Notes: generated by a model from the sequence alone, not told the origin. A DNA stretch of 64,000 bases from Tildeniella torsiva UHER 1998/13D (GCA_019358835.1 JAHHIH010000026.1:27908-91907); one strand, 5' to 3'. Positions 9,028 through 19,147 are shown, numbered from the stretch's first letter. Numbers and translations: made by a program.

Positions 9028-10014
9028 ATGAAATCTCTGCTGCAAACTCTAATCGCGCGATCGCTCGGCGACACCAGCAAATTGCTGACCGCCCTGGGCC
9101 TATTTTTCTTGGCCTGGGGTACGATTTCGCCGATTAGCACCCTGTCGTGGTGGCTGCGCGACGGCGATGGTCTGGCGCAGCAGCGTCCGGAACTGCCCGC
9201 AGGATCGGTCACGGCAGGGACGGGTGCTCGCTGCTACCTCGTATTTTTAGCGGGGGTCGGCAACGTGGCCGACGTTGACCTCGACCCTGGGGAAGACGCT
9301 TTTTTAAATGCGATGGCGACGGCGGTGCCGGGCTGTGTGGTGGTGCGGGGGGTGTTTCCCTACTCGGCGGTGAGTGACAATGTCGGCAGTCAGCCCTTCT
9401 TTCGCTGGCTGTGGCAGCTCAGCGATCGCCCCGGCCAGGAGGACAACCCGGCCCGCCTGGTGCTCAAAATTCGCAACCTGTGGCGGCTGGCCCTCTCCGC
9501 CGATGACCGCTACGGCCAGGCCTATAACCGAGGGGCGGCGGCCACCATCCTAGAGCGCATGGCCGAGGCCGAGGCAATTTCTCTGGATGCCGACGAGCCA
9601 ATTCAATTGGTGCTGGCGGGTACCAGCGGCGGTACACAGGTCGCCCTAGGGGCTGCCCCCTACCTGCACCAGTGGCTACCGATGGACATTACGGTGCTTT
9701 CGTTTGGGGGCGTCTTTGACGGTCAGGAGGGGTTTGAGGCCGTTGATCAGGTCTACCACTTCCACGGCGACCACGACTGGATTGATAACCTGGGGCTAGT
9801 GCTGTTTCCCTCGCGTTGGGGATGGACGGTGGGATCACCCTACAACCAAGCGCTGCGGGTGGGTAAGTATGAGGCGATCGCCAGCGGCCCCCACGACCAT
9901 GACGGCGATCGCGGCTACTTCGGCCAAGACCCCGTCGAGGGTAACCCCACGGTTACCTACCTCAACCTCACCCTAGAGCGGGTCAACGCCTTGCCCATCT
10001 GGCCCGATCCCTAG
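9028..10014 (+). CDS. Conserved cyanobacterial protein with alpha/beta-hydrolase-like features
   Basis: 328 residues. One hydrophobic segment (about residues 20-40) suggests an N-terminal anchor with the rest outside or in the periplasm. VLAGTSGGTQVAL resembles a nucleophile elbow (GxSxG as GTSGG), and HFHGDHDWID followed by GPHDHDG could supply acid and histidine, so an alpha/beta-hydrolase fold is possible. I do not recognise a named family. It ends 14 bases before cbiD and is probably cotranscribed with it. Confidence 0.7.
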   Translation: MKSLLQTLIARSLGDTSKLLTALGLFFLAWGTISPISTLSWWLRDGDGLAQQRPELPAGSVTAGTGARCYLVFLAGVGNVADVDLDPGEDAFLNAMATAVPGCVVVRGVFPYSAVSDNVGSQPFFRWLWQLSDRPGQEDNPARLVLKIRNLWRLALSADDRYGQAYNRGAAATILERMAEAEAISLDADEPIQLVLAGTSGGTQVALGAAPYLHQWLPMDITVLSFGGVFDGQEGFEAVDQVYHFHGDHDWIDNLGLVLFPSRWGWTVGSPYNQALRVGKYEAIASGPHDHDGDRGYFGQDPVEGNPTVTYLNLTLERVNALPIWPDP

Positions 10015-10028
10015 GTTCTGCCCATACT

Positions 10029-11150
10029 ATGAATTCTGTCCCTTCCCCTCGATCGGGTTATACCCTGCCGGTGTTTGCCTGTGCCGGGGCGATCGCCGCC
10101 CTAAGGCATTTGCTCGATGCAGGCGATCGCCCCCAGACCGTCACCCTCGACCTGCTCAATCCGCCCCAGCCCGCCGACATCCCCATCGCTCAACTGGCCC
10201 CCCTGCCCGATGGCTCGGTGTTGGCCATCACCCACAGCGATCCCGGCGACAATTTAGACCTCACCCGCTACACCCCGCTCTGGTCGGTTGTGGCCTGGGG
10301 GGAGGACGATCAACCTGATCTAATTCAGCTAGAGGGGGGCGAGGGCATTGGCAAGCAGCTTGAGCAGGACGGAGCAGCCGCCATCTATCGCTACGCCAAG
10401 GCATTAATCACCCACAACCTGGCTCCTCTCATTCCGTTGGGAAAGACGCTGCGCGTCACCATCATTTTGCCCGAGGGGCGCGTCCTGGCAGAGCGCACTT
10501 CCAATGCCGCCTTTGGGGTAATTGAGGGATTGTCGCTGCTGGGCACCGCCGGTATCTCTGAACCCCTCAGCGCCCCCGGCCAGCTCGATCAGTCGAGGGA
10601 GATTCTGCGGGCCAAAGCCGCCCACCATGCTCACCTGGTGTTTTGCCTGGGCGAAAATGGGCTAGATCTGGCGGTGAAATTGGGGATCAGTCCCGACTGC
10701 CGGGTAAAAACCGCCAACTGGCTAGGGCCAATGCTGGTGGAAGCGGGCCAGCTCGGGGTGGACGGGGTGCTGCTGCTGGGGTATCACGGCAAGCTGATCA
10801 AGCTGGCTGGGGGAATCTTTCATACCCACCACCACGTCGCTGACGGTCGCCAGGAAATTCTCGCCGCCTGCTGTGCGGCCCAGGCGGTGCCGCTGCCCAC
10901 AATTCAGCGGGTGCTTCAGGCCGAGACCGTCGAGGCCGGGCTTGGCATTCTGCGGGAGTTTGATGACGCGACAGCACAGCGGGTGTATCAGCACATCGTC
11001 GAGCGTATTGACGAGCGAGCTGCCGCCTACGTTCACGCCCACACGGGCCATGCTTTAACGGTGGGGTCGATGGTATTTGACCGCCAGCGACAGATCGTGG
11101 CGAGGAGCGATCGCGCCCAGGCCCTCTTCGATCAAGTTTTGGTAGACTAA
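10029..11150 (+). CDS. cbiD: Cobalt-precorrin-5B (C1)-methyltransferase CbiD
   Basis: 373 residues matching CbiD: an early SGYTLPVFACAGAIAAL segment where the family has GYTTGACA-like sequence, the GxGIGKQ region, and GYHGKLIKLAGGIFHTHHHVADGR near residues 255-280. CbiD adds the C1 methyl group in the anaerobic cobalamin pathway, using SAM. It sits between a hypothetical gene and guaA, a neighbourhood I recall from other cyanobacteria. With the cobA-hemD fusion at 26-28 kb, the window holds two early corrinoid/siroheme steps. Confidence 0.93.
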   Translation: MNSVPSPRSGYTLPVFACAGAIAALRHLLDAGDRPQTVTLDLLNPPQPADIPIAQLAPLPDGSVLAITHSDPGDNLDLTRYTPLWSVVAWGEDDQPDLIQLEGGEGIGKQLEQDGAAAIYRYAKALITHNLAPLIPLGKTLRVTIILPEGRVLAERTSNAAFGVIEGLSLLGTAGISEPLSAPGQLDQSREILRAKAAHHAHLVFCLGENGLDLAVKLGISPDCRVKTANWLGPMLVEAGQLGVDGVLLLGYHGKLIKLAGGIFHTHHHVADGRQEILAACCAAQAVPLPTIQRVLQAETVEAGLGILREFDDATAQRVYQHIVERIDERAAAYVHAHTGHALTVGSMVFDRQRQIVARSDRAQALFDQVLVD

Positions 11151-11445
11151 GAGGAATATTTTTTTACAAACCTCCATAGCAGCCTTGTATTTGTCTATGG
11201 TTCGCGCTGCGCTAGGGCAAGACGCAGTTGCCACGTGTTAACCGCTTCTTGTCCGTCTCTGATTCAGGGTTGCCCGTTTTAGTCTCAAGGCCAGGCCCGT
11301 CTTGGCCATCAGTCTTAACCCACAGCATTTGTAGAATGCGTATCCTGTGGCATCCTTAGGTACCCTCAACTTTTGGCCTAGCAGAGCACCTACATCCTGA
11401 TCTCACCGCACCCGAGTCCACTATCACCCGCAGGATTAACCCATC

Positions 11446-13059
11446 GTGACCCTTCAAACTGAACCCACTGCCAACCTTGGGGAAGCCTCGCTCCCAGATC
11501 TTAATCGCCAAATGCTGGTCATTCTAGACTTTGGCTCCCAATATTCTGAGCTGATTGCCCGCCGCATTCGTGAAACCGAGGTGTACTCGGAGGTGCTCTC
11601 CTACCGCACCACTGCCGAGCAGCTCAAGCAGCTCAACCCCAGAGGCATTATTTTCTCGGGCGGGCCAAACTCGGTATACGACAACGGCGCTCCCCACTGC
11701 GATCCGGCGATCTGGGAACTGGGTATTCCGGTGCTGGGGGTGTGCTACGGCATGCAGCTGATGGTGCAACAGCTCGGTGGCCAGGTCGAGCGCGCCGAGC
11801 GGGGCGAGTACGGCAAGGCCGATCTCTTCATTGATGACCCCACTGACCTACTCACCAATGTCGAAGACGCCACCACCATGTGGATGAGCCACGGCGACTC
11901 GGTAACTCGCCTGCCCGATGGCTTTGAGGTGCTGGCCCACACCGACAACACCCCCTGCGCTGCCGTCGCCGACCATACCCGCAAGCTCTACGGGGTGCAG
12001 TTTCATCCCGAGGTGGTGCACTCGAAAGGGGGTATCGCCCTGATTCGCAATTTTGTCTACCATATCTGCGAGTGCCAGCCCACTTGGACTACCGAGGCCT
12101 TTGTAGAAGACGCCATTCGCGAGGTGCGGGCGCGGGTGGGCGACAAGCGCGTGCTGCTGGCCCTTTCGGGTGGCGTAGACTCGTCTACTCTGGCCTTTTT
12201 GCTGCACAAGGCGATTGGTGACCAGCTTACCTGCATGTTCATCGATCAGGGCTTTATGCGCAAAGATGAGCCTGAGCGGCTGGTGAAGCTGTTTGCCGAA
12301 CAGTTCCACATTCCGGTGATTCACGTCAAAGCGCGCGATCGCTTTCTGGCTCAGGTTGAAGGCGTCACCGACCCCGAAGTCAAACGCAAACGCATCGGCC
12401 ACGAGTTCATTCGCGTGTTTGAAGAAGAGTCCAGACGCCTCGGCCCCTTCGACTACCTCGCCCAGGGCACCCTGTATCCTGACGTAATTGAATCTGCTGA
12501 CACCAATGTAGACCCCAAAACTGGCGAGCGGGTGGCGGTGAAGATCAAGAGCCACCACAACGTCGGCGGTCTGCCCAAAGATTTGCAATTCAAGCTGATA
12601 GAACCGCTGCGCAAGCTCTTCAAAGACGAAGTGCGCAAGGTGGGTCGCTCCATCGGCCTGCCCGAGGAGATCGTGCGGCGGCAGCCCTTCCCTGGCCCCG
12701 GCTTAGCTATCCGCATCATCGGCGAAATCACAAAAGAGCGGCTGAAAATTCTCCGCAACGCCGACTTTGTAGTGCGCGATGAGATCGCCAAGCAGGGCAT
12801 GTACCACGATTTTTGGCAGGCCTTTGCGGTGTTACTGCCGGTGCGCAGCGTGGGCGTCATGGGCGACCAGCGCACCTACGCCTACCCAATTGTGCTGCGC
12901 TTAGTCAGCAGCGAAGACGGTATGACCGCCGACTGGTCGCGGGTGCCCTACGACCTGCTGGAGACGATCTCCAACCGCATTGTCAACGAGGTGGAGGGGG
13001 TGAACCGGGTGGTTTACGACATCACCTCTAAGCCGCCTGGCACCATCGAGTGGGAATAA
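11446..13059 (+). CDS. guaA: GMP synthase (glutamine-hydrolysing)
   Basis: 537 residues from a GTG start. The class I glutamine amidotransferase domain has the nucleophile in LGVCYGMQL and the His/Glu pair in FHPEV; the ATP-pyrophosphatase domain has the P-loop ALSGGVDSS; the dimerisation domain ends in the typical PPGTIEWE. It converts XMP to GMP in purine synthesis. A 295-bp gap after cbiD suggests its own promoter. A perfect palindrome begins one base after the stop codon. Confidence 0.97.
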   Translation: MTLQTEPTANLGEASLPDLNRQMLVILDFGSQYSELIARRIRETEVYSEVLSYRTTAEQLKQLNPRGIIFSGGPNSVYDNGAPHCDPAIWELGIPVLGVCYGMQLMVQQLGGQVERAERGEYGKADLFIDDPTDLLTNVEDATTMWMSHGDSVTRLPDGFEVLAHTDNTPCAAVADHTRKLYGVQFHPEVVHSKGGIALIRNFVYHICECQPTWTTEAFVEDAIREVRARVGDKRVLLALSGGVDSSTLAFLLHKAIGDQLTCMFIDQGFMRKDEPERLVKLFAEQFHIPVIHVKARDRFLAQVEGVTDPEVKRKRIGHEFIRVFEEESRRLGPFDYLAQGTLYPDVIESADTNVDPKTGERVAVKIKSHHNVGGLPKDLQFKLIEPLRKLFKDEVRKVGRSIGLPEEIVRRQPFPGPGLAIRIIGEITKERLKILRNADFVVRDEIAKQGMYHDFWQAFAVLLPVRSVGVMGDQRTYAYPIVLRLVSSEDGMTADWSRVPYDLLETISNRIVNEVEGVNRVVYDITSKPPGTIEWE

Positions 13060-13087
13060 GTAGGGGCGCAGCATGCTGCGCCCCTAC
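13060..13087. repeat. 28-bp perfect palindrome after guaA (GTAGGGGC type)
   Basis: GTAGGGGCGCAGCA followed at once by its exact reverse complement, starting immediately after the guaA stop. It belongs to a dispersed GTAGGGGC...GCCCCTAC class; related hairpins lie at 42293-42387. It could act in 3'-end formation of guaA mRNA although no T-run follows. Confidence 0.65.
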
Positions 13088-13098
13088 CTCCACCCGAG

Positions 13099-13734
13099 TT
13101 GAAGTTTCATCGTAGGACAGGCCTTGCCGACCAATATGGCGTCACTGAGGCGATCGCTCAATTGACTCAAGCTGAGACGAAACTCGCGACTTTTGCCGAC
13201 TATCTAGCCTTTGACCGTGGTTCAGATAGTCGGTATGAACTGACCTATGGAGATTTGATCGAGGTGCCGCCGGAGTCTGACGAGAATGTACTAATTTCTC
13301 GCACGCTCGATCGCGCCCTCTCAGATCTCGTTGGTTTTCAGCGAGTGCGAACTCATCAGCTGGCGATTGAGCTACTGGGTCAGCCCAAAAACCGCTTTCC
13401 AGACCTCACCGTACTGCGGCCAGAGCACCTAGACCAGCTTCAAAGTTTAGGAAAATCTGCGATTACCCTAGATATGGCTCCGCCATTGCTAGTGGTAGAG
13501 GTGGTCAGCCCTGGGGCCGACAATCGCCGCCGCGACTACCTCGACAAGCGCAATCAGTACGAGTGGCGAGGCATTCCTGAATATTGGATTGTTGACCCTC
13601 AAGAACAGCGCGTCACGGTGCTGGCGATGGTGGATGGAACATACACAGAATCAATCTTTACTGCCGATGAGGTGGTTGTGTCGCCAACTTTTCCTAGCTG
13701 GTCATTGACAGTGGCGGAGATGTTGATGAGCTAA
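13099..13734 (+). CDS. Uma2 family (DUF820) putative restriction-endonuclease-fold protein
   Basis: Up to 211 residues. The Uma2 core is present: RYELTYGDLIEVPP, FPDLTVLRPEHL, PLLVVEVVSPG and EYWIVDPQ; this is the PD-(D/E)xK-like fold with PD, and E within VVEVVS. Cyanobacteria carry many copies; the role is unknown. The start is unsure: the frame opens with TTG at 13099, and another TTG at 13162 is closer to the conserved region. Two other Uma2 genes occur in the window. Confidence 0.82.
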   Translation: MKFHRRTGLADQYGVTEAIAQLTQAETKLATFADYLAFDRGSDSRYELTYGDLIEVPPESDENVLISRTLDRALSDLVGFQRVRTHQLAIELLGQPKNRFPDLTVLRPEHLDQLQSLGKSAITLDMAPPLLVVEVVSPGADNRRRDYLDKRNQYEWRGIPEYWIVDPQEQRVTVLAMVDGTYTESIFTADEVVVSPTFPSWSLTVAEMLMS

Positions 13735-13760
13735 CCGTTAAGCTAAAGCATGAGCAGATT

Positions 13761-14306
13761 TTAGCTCAGTTGATCTAAAGACAACAGCCATTGCTCGGCT
13801 GCTTTGGGCGATCGCAACTGCACGATCGCTAAGTGCGCATATTCTGGTCGTTGAAATAAAATAGGGTACTTTTTCCGCTTTTGGGAATAGGTGCGCAACA
13901 GCCAAACCAGAATTGAATCGCGGCTGAAAAACGATTGGCGAAACGTTTCGCGATTGCCGTTCCACAGTTCTTCTTGGTAGAGCGATCGCCGCAGGGTGCG
14001 CTTTAGCAGTCGCCTCAATACTAGCCTAAACGGGTAATCTAGAAATACGACCGTGTCGGCTCTGGCCCAAACAATGTCGCGCACGGCGCTGTAGTTGCCG
14101 TCTACAACCCAGCGATCGCCGCTCAACGCCAACCTCACGCGATCGCGAAAGACTTGAGGCTCCGCAGGGGTCCAATTTGGCTCCCACTGTAGGGCATCTA
14201 GCTCGACATGGGAGAGCAGGCAGCGCTGAGCGACCTGTCGCGCTAGAGTTGTCTTACCTGATCCGGTAGTTCCAACGATGGCTATTCGTCTCATACCACT
14301 ATCCAT
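13761..14306 (-). CDS. P-loop kinase, FlaR/adenylate-kinase-like
   Basis: 181 residues. Walker A is IVGTTGSGKTTL near the N-terminus; the motifs VELDAL, VVDGNY and VFLDYP, and a basic LRRLLKRTLRR helix, match the DNA topology modulation protein FlaR-like family of small nucleotide kinases. Substrate unknown. A start at the second methionine (14294) is equally plausible. It is convergent with Uma2 and divergent from the gene pair interrupted by the IS66 element. Confidence 0.82.
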   Translation of the reverse strand: MDSGMRRIAIVGTTGSGKTTLARQVAQRCLLSHVELDALQWEPNWTPAEPQVFRDRVRLALSGDRWVVDGNYSAVRDIVWARADTVVFLDYPFRLVLRRLLKRTLRRSLYQEELWNGNRETFRQSFFSRDSILVWLLRTYSQKRKKYPILFQRPEYAHLAIVQLRSPKAAEQWLLSLDQLS

Positions 14307-14337
14307 CGTGCTGTAGTGCTCATACCTCTAACCTGCC

Positions 14338-14691
14338 ATGGCGCACATCACCATTGAAATCCCTGATGACCTGGCCAAAAGACTTCAGCAGTTCCAAACC
14401 CAGCTGCCTCAAGTGCTAGAGCTGGGTTTACAAGAGTTTCAGTCTCAGCAGCGGGTCTCGAATTTTCTTGACGAGCAAGACATCGTTGCCCTTTTGGCTA
14501 GCCAGCCTAGCCCAGAGCAGATTTTAGCTATGCGTCCTTCCTCAGAATTTCAGGAGCGGGTCAGCGAGCTGTTGGCCGAGAGCAAAGCTGGAACACTTTC
14601 GACTAAAGGTGAAGCCGAACTAGAGCGCTATTTGACCCTAGAGCACCTGGTGCGCCTTGCTAAGACCCACGCCATGGCACAGCTACAGTAG
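14338..14691 (+). CDS. Small conserved cyanobacterial protein paired with an HNH gene
   Basis: 117 residues, mostly helical, beginning with a strand-like MAHITIEIPDDLAKRL that resembles ribbon-helix-helix antitoxins. It ends two bases before the HNH endonuclease gene, so the two are almost certainly cotranscribed, and the pair looks like a two-gene module. Whether it is an antitoxin is inference; no DNA-binding motif is certain. Confidence 0.65.
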   Translation: MAHITIEIPDDLAKRLQQFQTQLPQVLELGLQEFQSQQRVSNFLDEQDIVALLASQPSPEQILAMRPSSEFQERVSELLAESKAGTLSTKGEAELERYLTLEHLVRLAKTHAMAQLQ

Positions 14692-14941
14692 CCATGGGGA
14701 CGTACGTATCTGCGGCCCTGAGGAAACAGGTGACAGAGCGGGCGCGCGACCACTGTGAATATTGCCGCTTTCCCCAAAGCGTCACCCTACTCGCCTTTGA
14801 GATGGAGCACATCATCGCTGAAAAGCATGGTGGTAAAACTTCTTTGAAAAATCTTGCCCTAGCCTGCCCTTACTGCAACCGTGCTAAAGGCACCGATCTC
14901 GGCTCTATCGATCCAGAGACAAACCAACTTACTCCTTTTTT

Positions 14942-16377
14942 GTAATTGCTCAACCCAGTAGCCAATCAGCCTGCTGTGAGGTAAGGGCGCGAGAAATGGC
15001 CTCGAGAGCAGAGATACCTTGCCGACGAGCGGTGTTGACCAACGAGCGCACCTGAGCGAACAGTTCTGCACCCCAGACGGAGCGAAAGCCATGGGTGACC
15101 TTGCGAAAAACCACACTCCAGCGCAGCGCTTGCTCACTGGAATTATTGGTGGGCGGCACTGTCTCATCATCGAGGAACAGCAGCAGATGCTCGCGAATCT
15201 GTTGGTAACGCTTGAGCAATCGCTGTCCCTCGGAGGACTTAGGCTTCAAATTCAAAATCTCCCGTAGGCTGCCTCTCAACTGAGAGCGGTACTGCTGAAG
15301 CGTTAAGGTCGCCAGAGCCTGTCGCCGCCGGTTCACGGCAATCGCGCGCAGCAATAAGCGTTTCATCCGAGGGGCAAACAGGTCGTCGCCTGCATCAATG
15401 GCATACTGACAATCGCGCAACTGATGGGCTAGACAAACTTGCCATTGCTCGGCGGGGTGGGCCTTTTGCGCACTGAATAAGTCGGAGACCCAGACCTGGG
15501 GGCGATGGCCTGCCATGGTCTCGTCAATCACCGCTTTGCCCCGACTGGGACGAATCACATGCAGGCAAACCTGCTCATTCTGAAACACCCACTCCCACTG
15601 GTTCTGGCCGTTGAGCCGGGCACTGGTTTCATCGCTGCACACCAGACGGGCACTCCGCAGGCGCTCGACAATTCGAGCCACCGGGGCCGCTAACTGAGCT
15701 TGAACCCGTTTTAAGAGGTTGGCAATCGCTCCTTCGGATATCGTCACTCCGTACAGGTTCTCCATCAGTTGGCTGAGCCGCTGATAGCTCACCGCATGGT
15801 GGTATCTCAGATAGGTCACTACGCTGGCGATACTCTGTCCAAACGGCGACCCCGGCTCTAACCCAATCGGCACGGGCGCTTCATAGCTTCGCTGGCAGCA
15901 CGGGCATTGCCCACCGTACCGTTCTACTCGGGTCACTTGAGGGCGAACCGGGGGCAGGTCAATTCGCTCATACACCGCTTTGAGTTGTTGGCCAGACGGG
16001 TCTACCTCGGTGCCACAGTGCGGGCAATGATTCACTTGCGCCACCACCACTTGGTCGGGCGATGCGCTCAGGTCCCGGCCACCGCCAGAATGACCGACAC
16101 TCGCCATTCGCTGACTGGCGCTGGGCTTGGGAGGCTCGGCATTGGGCTTGAAGCCTTTCGCTGGCGCCAAACTTGAATTGCGTGACGTTTTCTTGACGCC
16201 TTGGCTCTTGCGCCGCTCGGCCTCGGCCTCTAGCGCTTGCACCCTAGTCCACAACTCCTGGATTAGAGCATCTTTCTCCTCAGAACTGAGGCCTTCTAAG
16301 GGCGGCAGGTCTTTCATCGCAAAAGTCTACCACCCATACTCATCCCTCGGTATCTGTCAACCCAGTTGAGCAATTAC
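14942..16377. mobile_element. Complete IS66-type insertion sequence (1436 bp) with 8-bp target duplication
   Basis: Both ends carry the 13-bp terminal repeat GTAATTGCTCAAC (14942-14954, and inverted at 16365-16377), starting with the GTAA typical of IS66. It is flanked by direct repeats CCTTTTTT at 14934-14941 and 16378-16385, the 8-bp length expected for the family. Only one gene is present, without tnpA/tnpB accessory genes, as in the ISBst12-type subgroup. Intact ends, an intact transposase and a perfect target duplication indicate a recent insertion. Confidence 0.93.
14950..16317 (-). CDS. IS66 family transposase (TnpC type)
   Basis: 455 residues, intact. In order: a coiled-coil leader (LWTRVQALEAEAERR), a basic linker, two CxxC zinc motifs (HCPHCG and CPCCQ), and the DDE core with SDETSARL, VSDLFSAQ and the late PPTNNSSEQALR glutamate block. 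All three acidic residues are seen. It is encoded opposite to the interrupted HNH gene and fills almost the whole element. Confidence 0.95.
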   Translation of the reverse strand: MKDLPPLEGLSSEEKDALIQELWTRVQALEAEAERRKSQGVKKTSRNSSLAPAKGFKPNAEPPKPSASQRMASVGHSGGGRDLSASPDQVVVAQVNHCPHCGTEVDPSGQQLKAVYERIDLPPVRPQVTRVERYGGQCPCCQRSYEAPVPIGLEPGSPFGQSIASVVTYLRYHHAVSYQRLSQLMENLYGVTISEGAIANLLKRVQAQLAAPVARIVERLRSARLVCSDETSARLNGQNQWEWVFQNEQVCLHVIRPSRGKAVIDETMAGHRPQVWVSDLFSAQKAHPAEQWQVCLAHQLRDCQYAIDAGDDLFAPRMKRLLLRAIAVNRRRQALATLTLQQYRSQLRGSLREILNLKPKSSEGQRLLKRYQQIREHLLLFLDDETVPPTNNSSEQALRWSVVFRKVTHGFRSVWGAELFAQVRSLVNTARRQGISALEAISRALTSQQADWLLG

Positions 16378-16594
16378 CCTTTTTTTAACCCCAGAACTCA
16401 GAACTGGCGAGAGCACTTTAAGTTAGATGGAGCCACCATTGTTCCGCAAACAGCAGAAGGCAGAGTCACGGTTTTTATCCTCCAGTTTAATCACCCCGAC
16501 CGCCTGCAGGAGCGTCAAGGATTGATCGCGGCTGGTTATTATCCTTAAACCACTGTTTTCTTTAACAACAGTCAGTTTAGCGATCTTGGCGACG

Positions 16595-19147
16595 TTAGCT
16601 CAGCTTGCAGGTCAGCTTGCCGTCAGATTCACCGCCAATTTCGCCATAATCCACTAGGCCAACGGGGAAGGGGGCGACTTTCCAAATGTCGCTGCAATAT
16701 TCGGCGATGGAGCGATCGCTCGAAAAGCCCCCCATCCGCACCGAGTTGAGAATCGCCATCCGCGTCCAGTTGTCGGTGTCGCTGTAGGCTTCGCCCACGG
16801 TCTGCTGGCAGTCAATGTAGGCCTGGTAGTCGGCCAGCAGCATAAATGGGTCGTGGTGCAGCAGCTTGTCCAGCAGGGGTTTAAATAGTCCCGCATCGCC
16901 GTGGGAAAAGTGGCCCGAGGCAATCAGGTCGATCGCATCCTTGAGCATCGGGTTGCTCTGGTAGTAGCTGTAGGGGTTATAGCCTTCGTTTTTAAGGGTG
17001 ACGACTTCGGGGGCAGTGAGGCCAAAGAGAAAGAAGTTCTCAGCCCCTACGGCGTCGCGGATTTCCACATTGGCCCCATCCAGCGTACCGATGGTCAGCG
17101 CCCCGTTCATGGCAAACTTCATGTTGCCGGTGCCCGAGGCCTCAAACCCGGCGGTGGAAATTTGCTCAGAGAGATCCGACGCCGGGTAAATGCGCTGGCT
17201 GTTGGTGACGTTGTAGTTGGGTAAGAAAATCACCTTGATCTGGTTGCGCAGGTCGGGGTCTTTGTTGACCATGTCGCCTACGGCGGTGACCAGCTTAATC
17301 ATCAGCTTGGCCATGTGGTAGCCAGGGGCCGCCTTGCCGCTAAATAGAAACGTGCGCGGCGTAATCTCTAGATTGGGGTTTTGCTTCAGCTGACTGTAAA
17401 GGGTGACAATGTGCAGCACGTTGAGGTGCTGGCGCTTGTACTCGTGAATGCGCTTCACCTGCACGTCAAACAGCGAGGCCGGATCAACTAAGATGCCGTG
17501 CTGACTGTGGATGCGGCCGGCCAGATCGCGCTTGACGGCCTGCTTAATGCTGCGCCACTCGTCGCGGAAACCGGCGTCGTCCGCCAGGGGCTCAATCTGC
17601 TTGAGTTCGTCGAGGTGTTTGATCCAGCGATCGCCAATCCGGCTGGTAATCAGCGTGCTCAACCGCGGATTGCTGAGCACCATCCAGCGGCGGGGGGTAA
17701 CGCCGTTGGTCTTGTTGCAAAATTTTTCGGGAAAGAGTTCGTAGAAATCGCGCAGCACGGTCTCTTTGAGCAATTCGCTGTGCAGGGCGGCGACCCCGTT
17801 GATGGTGTGGCTGCTGACGCAGGCCAGGTTGGCCATGCGCACGTAGCGCTCGCCGCTTTCGTCAATCAGCGACATGCGAGCCAGGCGGTCGCTGTCCTTA
17901 GGGAATTTCATCCGCACTAAGTCGAGGAAGCGGTTGTTGATTTCGTAGATGATCTGCAAATGGCGGGGCAGCAGCTGGCCAAACAGGCTGACGGGCCACT
18001 TCTCTAGCGCTTCAGGTAACAGGGTGTGGTTGGTGTAGGCCAGGGCCTTTTGGGTAATTTCCCACGCTAATGTCCACTCTAAGCCGTACTCGTCCAGCAG
18101 CAGGCGCATCAGCTCGGGGGCCGCGATCGCCGGGTGGGTGTCATTCAGCTGAATGGCAAACTTTTCGTGGAACTGCTCCACGGCCATGCCTTGCCCCTTG
18201 AGAATGCGAAACATGTCTTGCAGCGAGCAGGAGACGAAGAAAAATTGCTGCTCGAGGCGCAGCTGCTTACCGGCGGTTTTTTCGTCATTGGGGTAAAGCA
18301 CCTTCGAGATGTTTTCTGAGGCGACTTTTTGCTCGACCGCGCCGTAGTAGTTGCCCCGGTTAAACACCTCGAAGTCAAAGGACTCGATCGCCTCGGCCTT
18401 CCACAGGCGCAGGGTGTTGGCGGTGCTGACCTGGTAGCCCAAGATCGGCGTATCGTAGGGCACCCCCAGCACCTCGCGTTCGGGCACCCAGCGCACCCGG
18501 TAGCGCTCCTGGTCATCGATGTAGGTTTCAGTATGGCCACCAAACTTGACCTCCACCGACCACTCGGGGCGGGCCACCTCCCAGGGGTTGCCGTAGCGCA
18601 GCCACTTGTCGGTGCGCTCGACCTGCCAGCCGTCGCGCAGGTCTTGCTCAAAAATGCCAAACTCGTAGCGAATGCCGTAGCCCACCGAGGGCACTTCCAG
18701 CGACGCTAAAGAATCGAGGTAGCAGGCCGCCAGTCGCCCCAGGCCACCATTGCCCAAACCCGGCTCCTCTTCCTGAGCCAGCAGCTCGTTAAAGTCGAGG
18801 CCCAGTTCTTCCATCGCCTGCCTGACCGGGTCATAGATCCCCATATTGATCAAGTTATTGCCCAGGTGCGGCCCCATGAGAAACTCCGCCGACAGGTAGC
18901 AGACCGTGCGGGCGCGGTGCTGGGTATAGCTCTCGGCGGTGCCATTCCAGCGGTGCAGCATGCGATCGCGCACCAGGTGGGCCAGGGCCATGTAGTAGTC
19001 GTGCTGAGTGGCCAGCGACACCGGTTTGCCCTGTACATAAAACAGATTGTTGAGAAACGCCCGCTTAATGCTCTCGATATCGGTGGCGGTGCGCTCTTTA
19101 GCAAGGGCGGTGGATACGGCAACATCTACAGGGGAAGGAGTATCCAT
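16595..19147 (-). CDS. glgP: Glycogen/alpha-glucan phosphorylase
   Basis: 850 residues, full length for the family. The N-terminus has YLSAEFLMGPHLGNNL and GLGNGGLGRLAACYLDS; the pyridoxal-phosphate lysine is in EASGTGNMKFAMNGAL; KRIHEYKRQ is also present. It releases glucose 1-phosphate from glycogen and supports dark metabolism. The ATG is followed by a short variable leader, as in cyanobacterial homologs. A TVP38 gene lies upstream on the same strand, separated by about 250 bp with a strong hairpin, so separate transcription is likely. Confidence 0.97.
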   Translation of the reverse strand: MDTPSPVDVAVSTALAKERTATDIESIKRAFLNNLFYVQGKPVSLATQHDYYMALAHLVRDRMLHRWNGTAESYTQHRARTVCYLSAEFLMGPHLGNNLINMGIYDPVRQAMEELGLDFNELLAQEEEPGLGNGGLGRLAACYLDSLASLEVPSVGYGIRYEFGIFEQDLRDGWQVERTDKWLRYGNPWEVARPEWSVEVKFGGHTETYIDDQERYRVRWVPEREVLGVPYDTPILGYQVSTANTLRLWKAEAIESFDFEVFNRGNYYGAVEQKVASENISKVLYPNDEKTAGKQLRLEQQFFFVSCSLQDMFRILKGQGMAVEQFHEKFAIQLNDTHPAIAAPELMRLLLDEYGLEWTLAWEITQKALAYTNHTLLPEALEKWPVSLFGQLLPRHLQIIYEINNRFLDLVRMKFPKDSDRLARMSLIDESGERYVRMANLACVSSHTINGVAALHSELLKETVLRDFYELFPEKFCNKTNGVTPRRWMVLSNPRLSTLITSRIGDRWIKHLDELKQIEPLADDAGFRDEWRSIKQAVKRDLAGRIHSQHGILVDPASLFDVQVKRIHEYKRQHLNVLHIVTLYSQLKQNPNLEITPRTFLFSGKAAPGYHMAKLMIKLVTAVGDMVNKDPDLRNQIKVIFLPNYNVTNSQRIYPASDLSEQISTAGFEASGTGNMKFAMNGALTIGTLDGANVEIRDAVGAENFFLFGLTAPEVVTLKNEGYNPYSYYQSNPMLKDAIDLIASGHFSHGDAGLFKPLLDKLLHHDPFMLLADYQAYIDCQQTVGEAYSDTDNWTRMAILNSVRMGGFSSDRSIAEYCSDIWKVAPFPVGLVDYGEIGGESDGKLTCKLS

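Larger units (their letters stand above)
14694..16548 (+). pseudogene. HNH endonuclease gene interrupted by the IS66-type element
   Basis: The 5' part (14694-14941) encodes an HNH nuclease: CEYCRFP, EMEHIIAEKHGG, NLALACPYCNRAKG. It breaks inside SIDPETNQLTPF. The 3' part resumes at 16386 in the correct frame with FNPRTQNWREHF...GRVTVFILQFNHPDRLQER, the normal end of this family. Removing the element and one copy of its 8-bp duplication restores a continuous frame of about 136 residues. The insertion therefore appears recent and there is no further decay. The left part, ending in an extra Leu, keeps the zinc and HNH residues and could still fold. Confidence 0.9.

Noticed and set aside
13770..13790. 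TTAGCTCAGTTGAT, like a tRNA D-arm
   Set aside because: It lies in the coding end of the P-loop kinase and no acceptor stem or T-arm was found around it.
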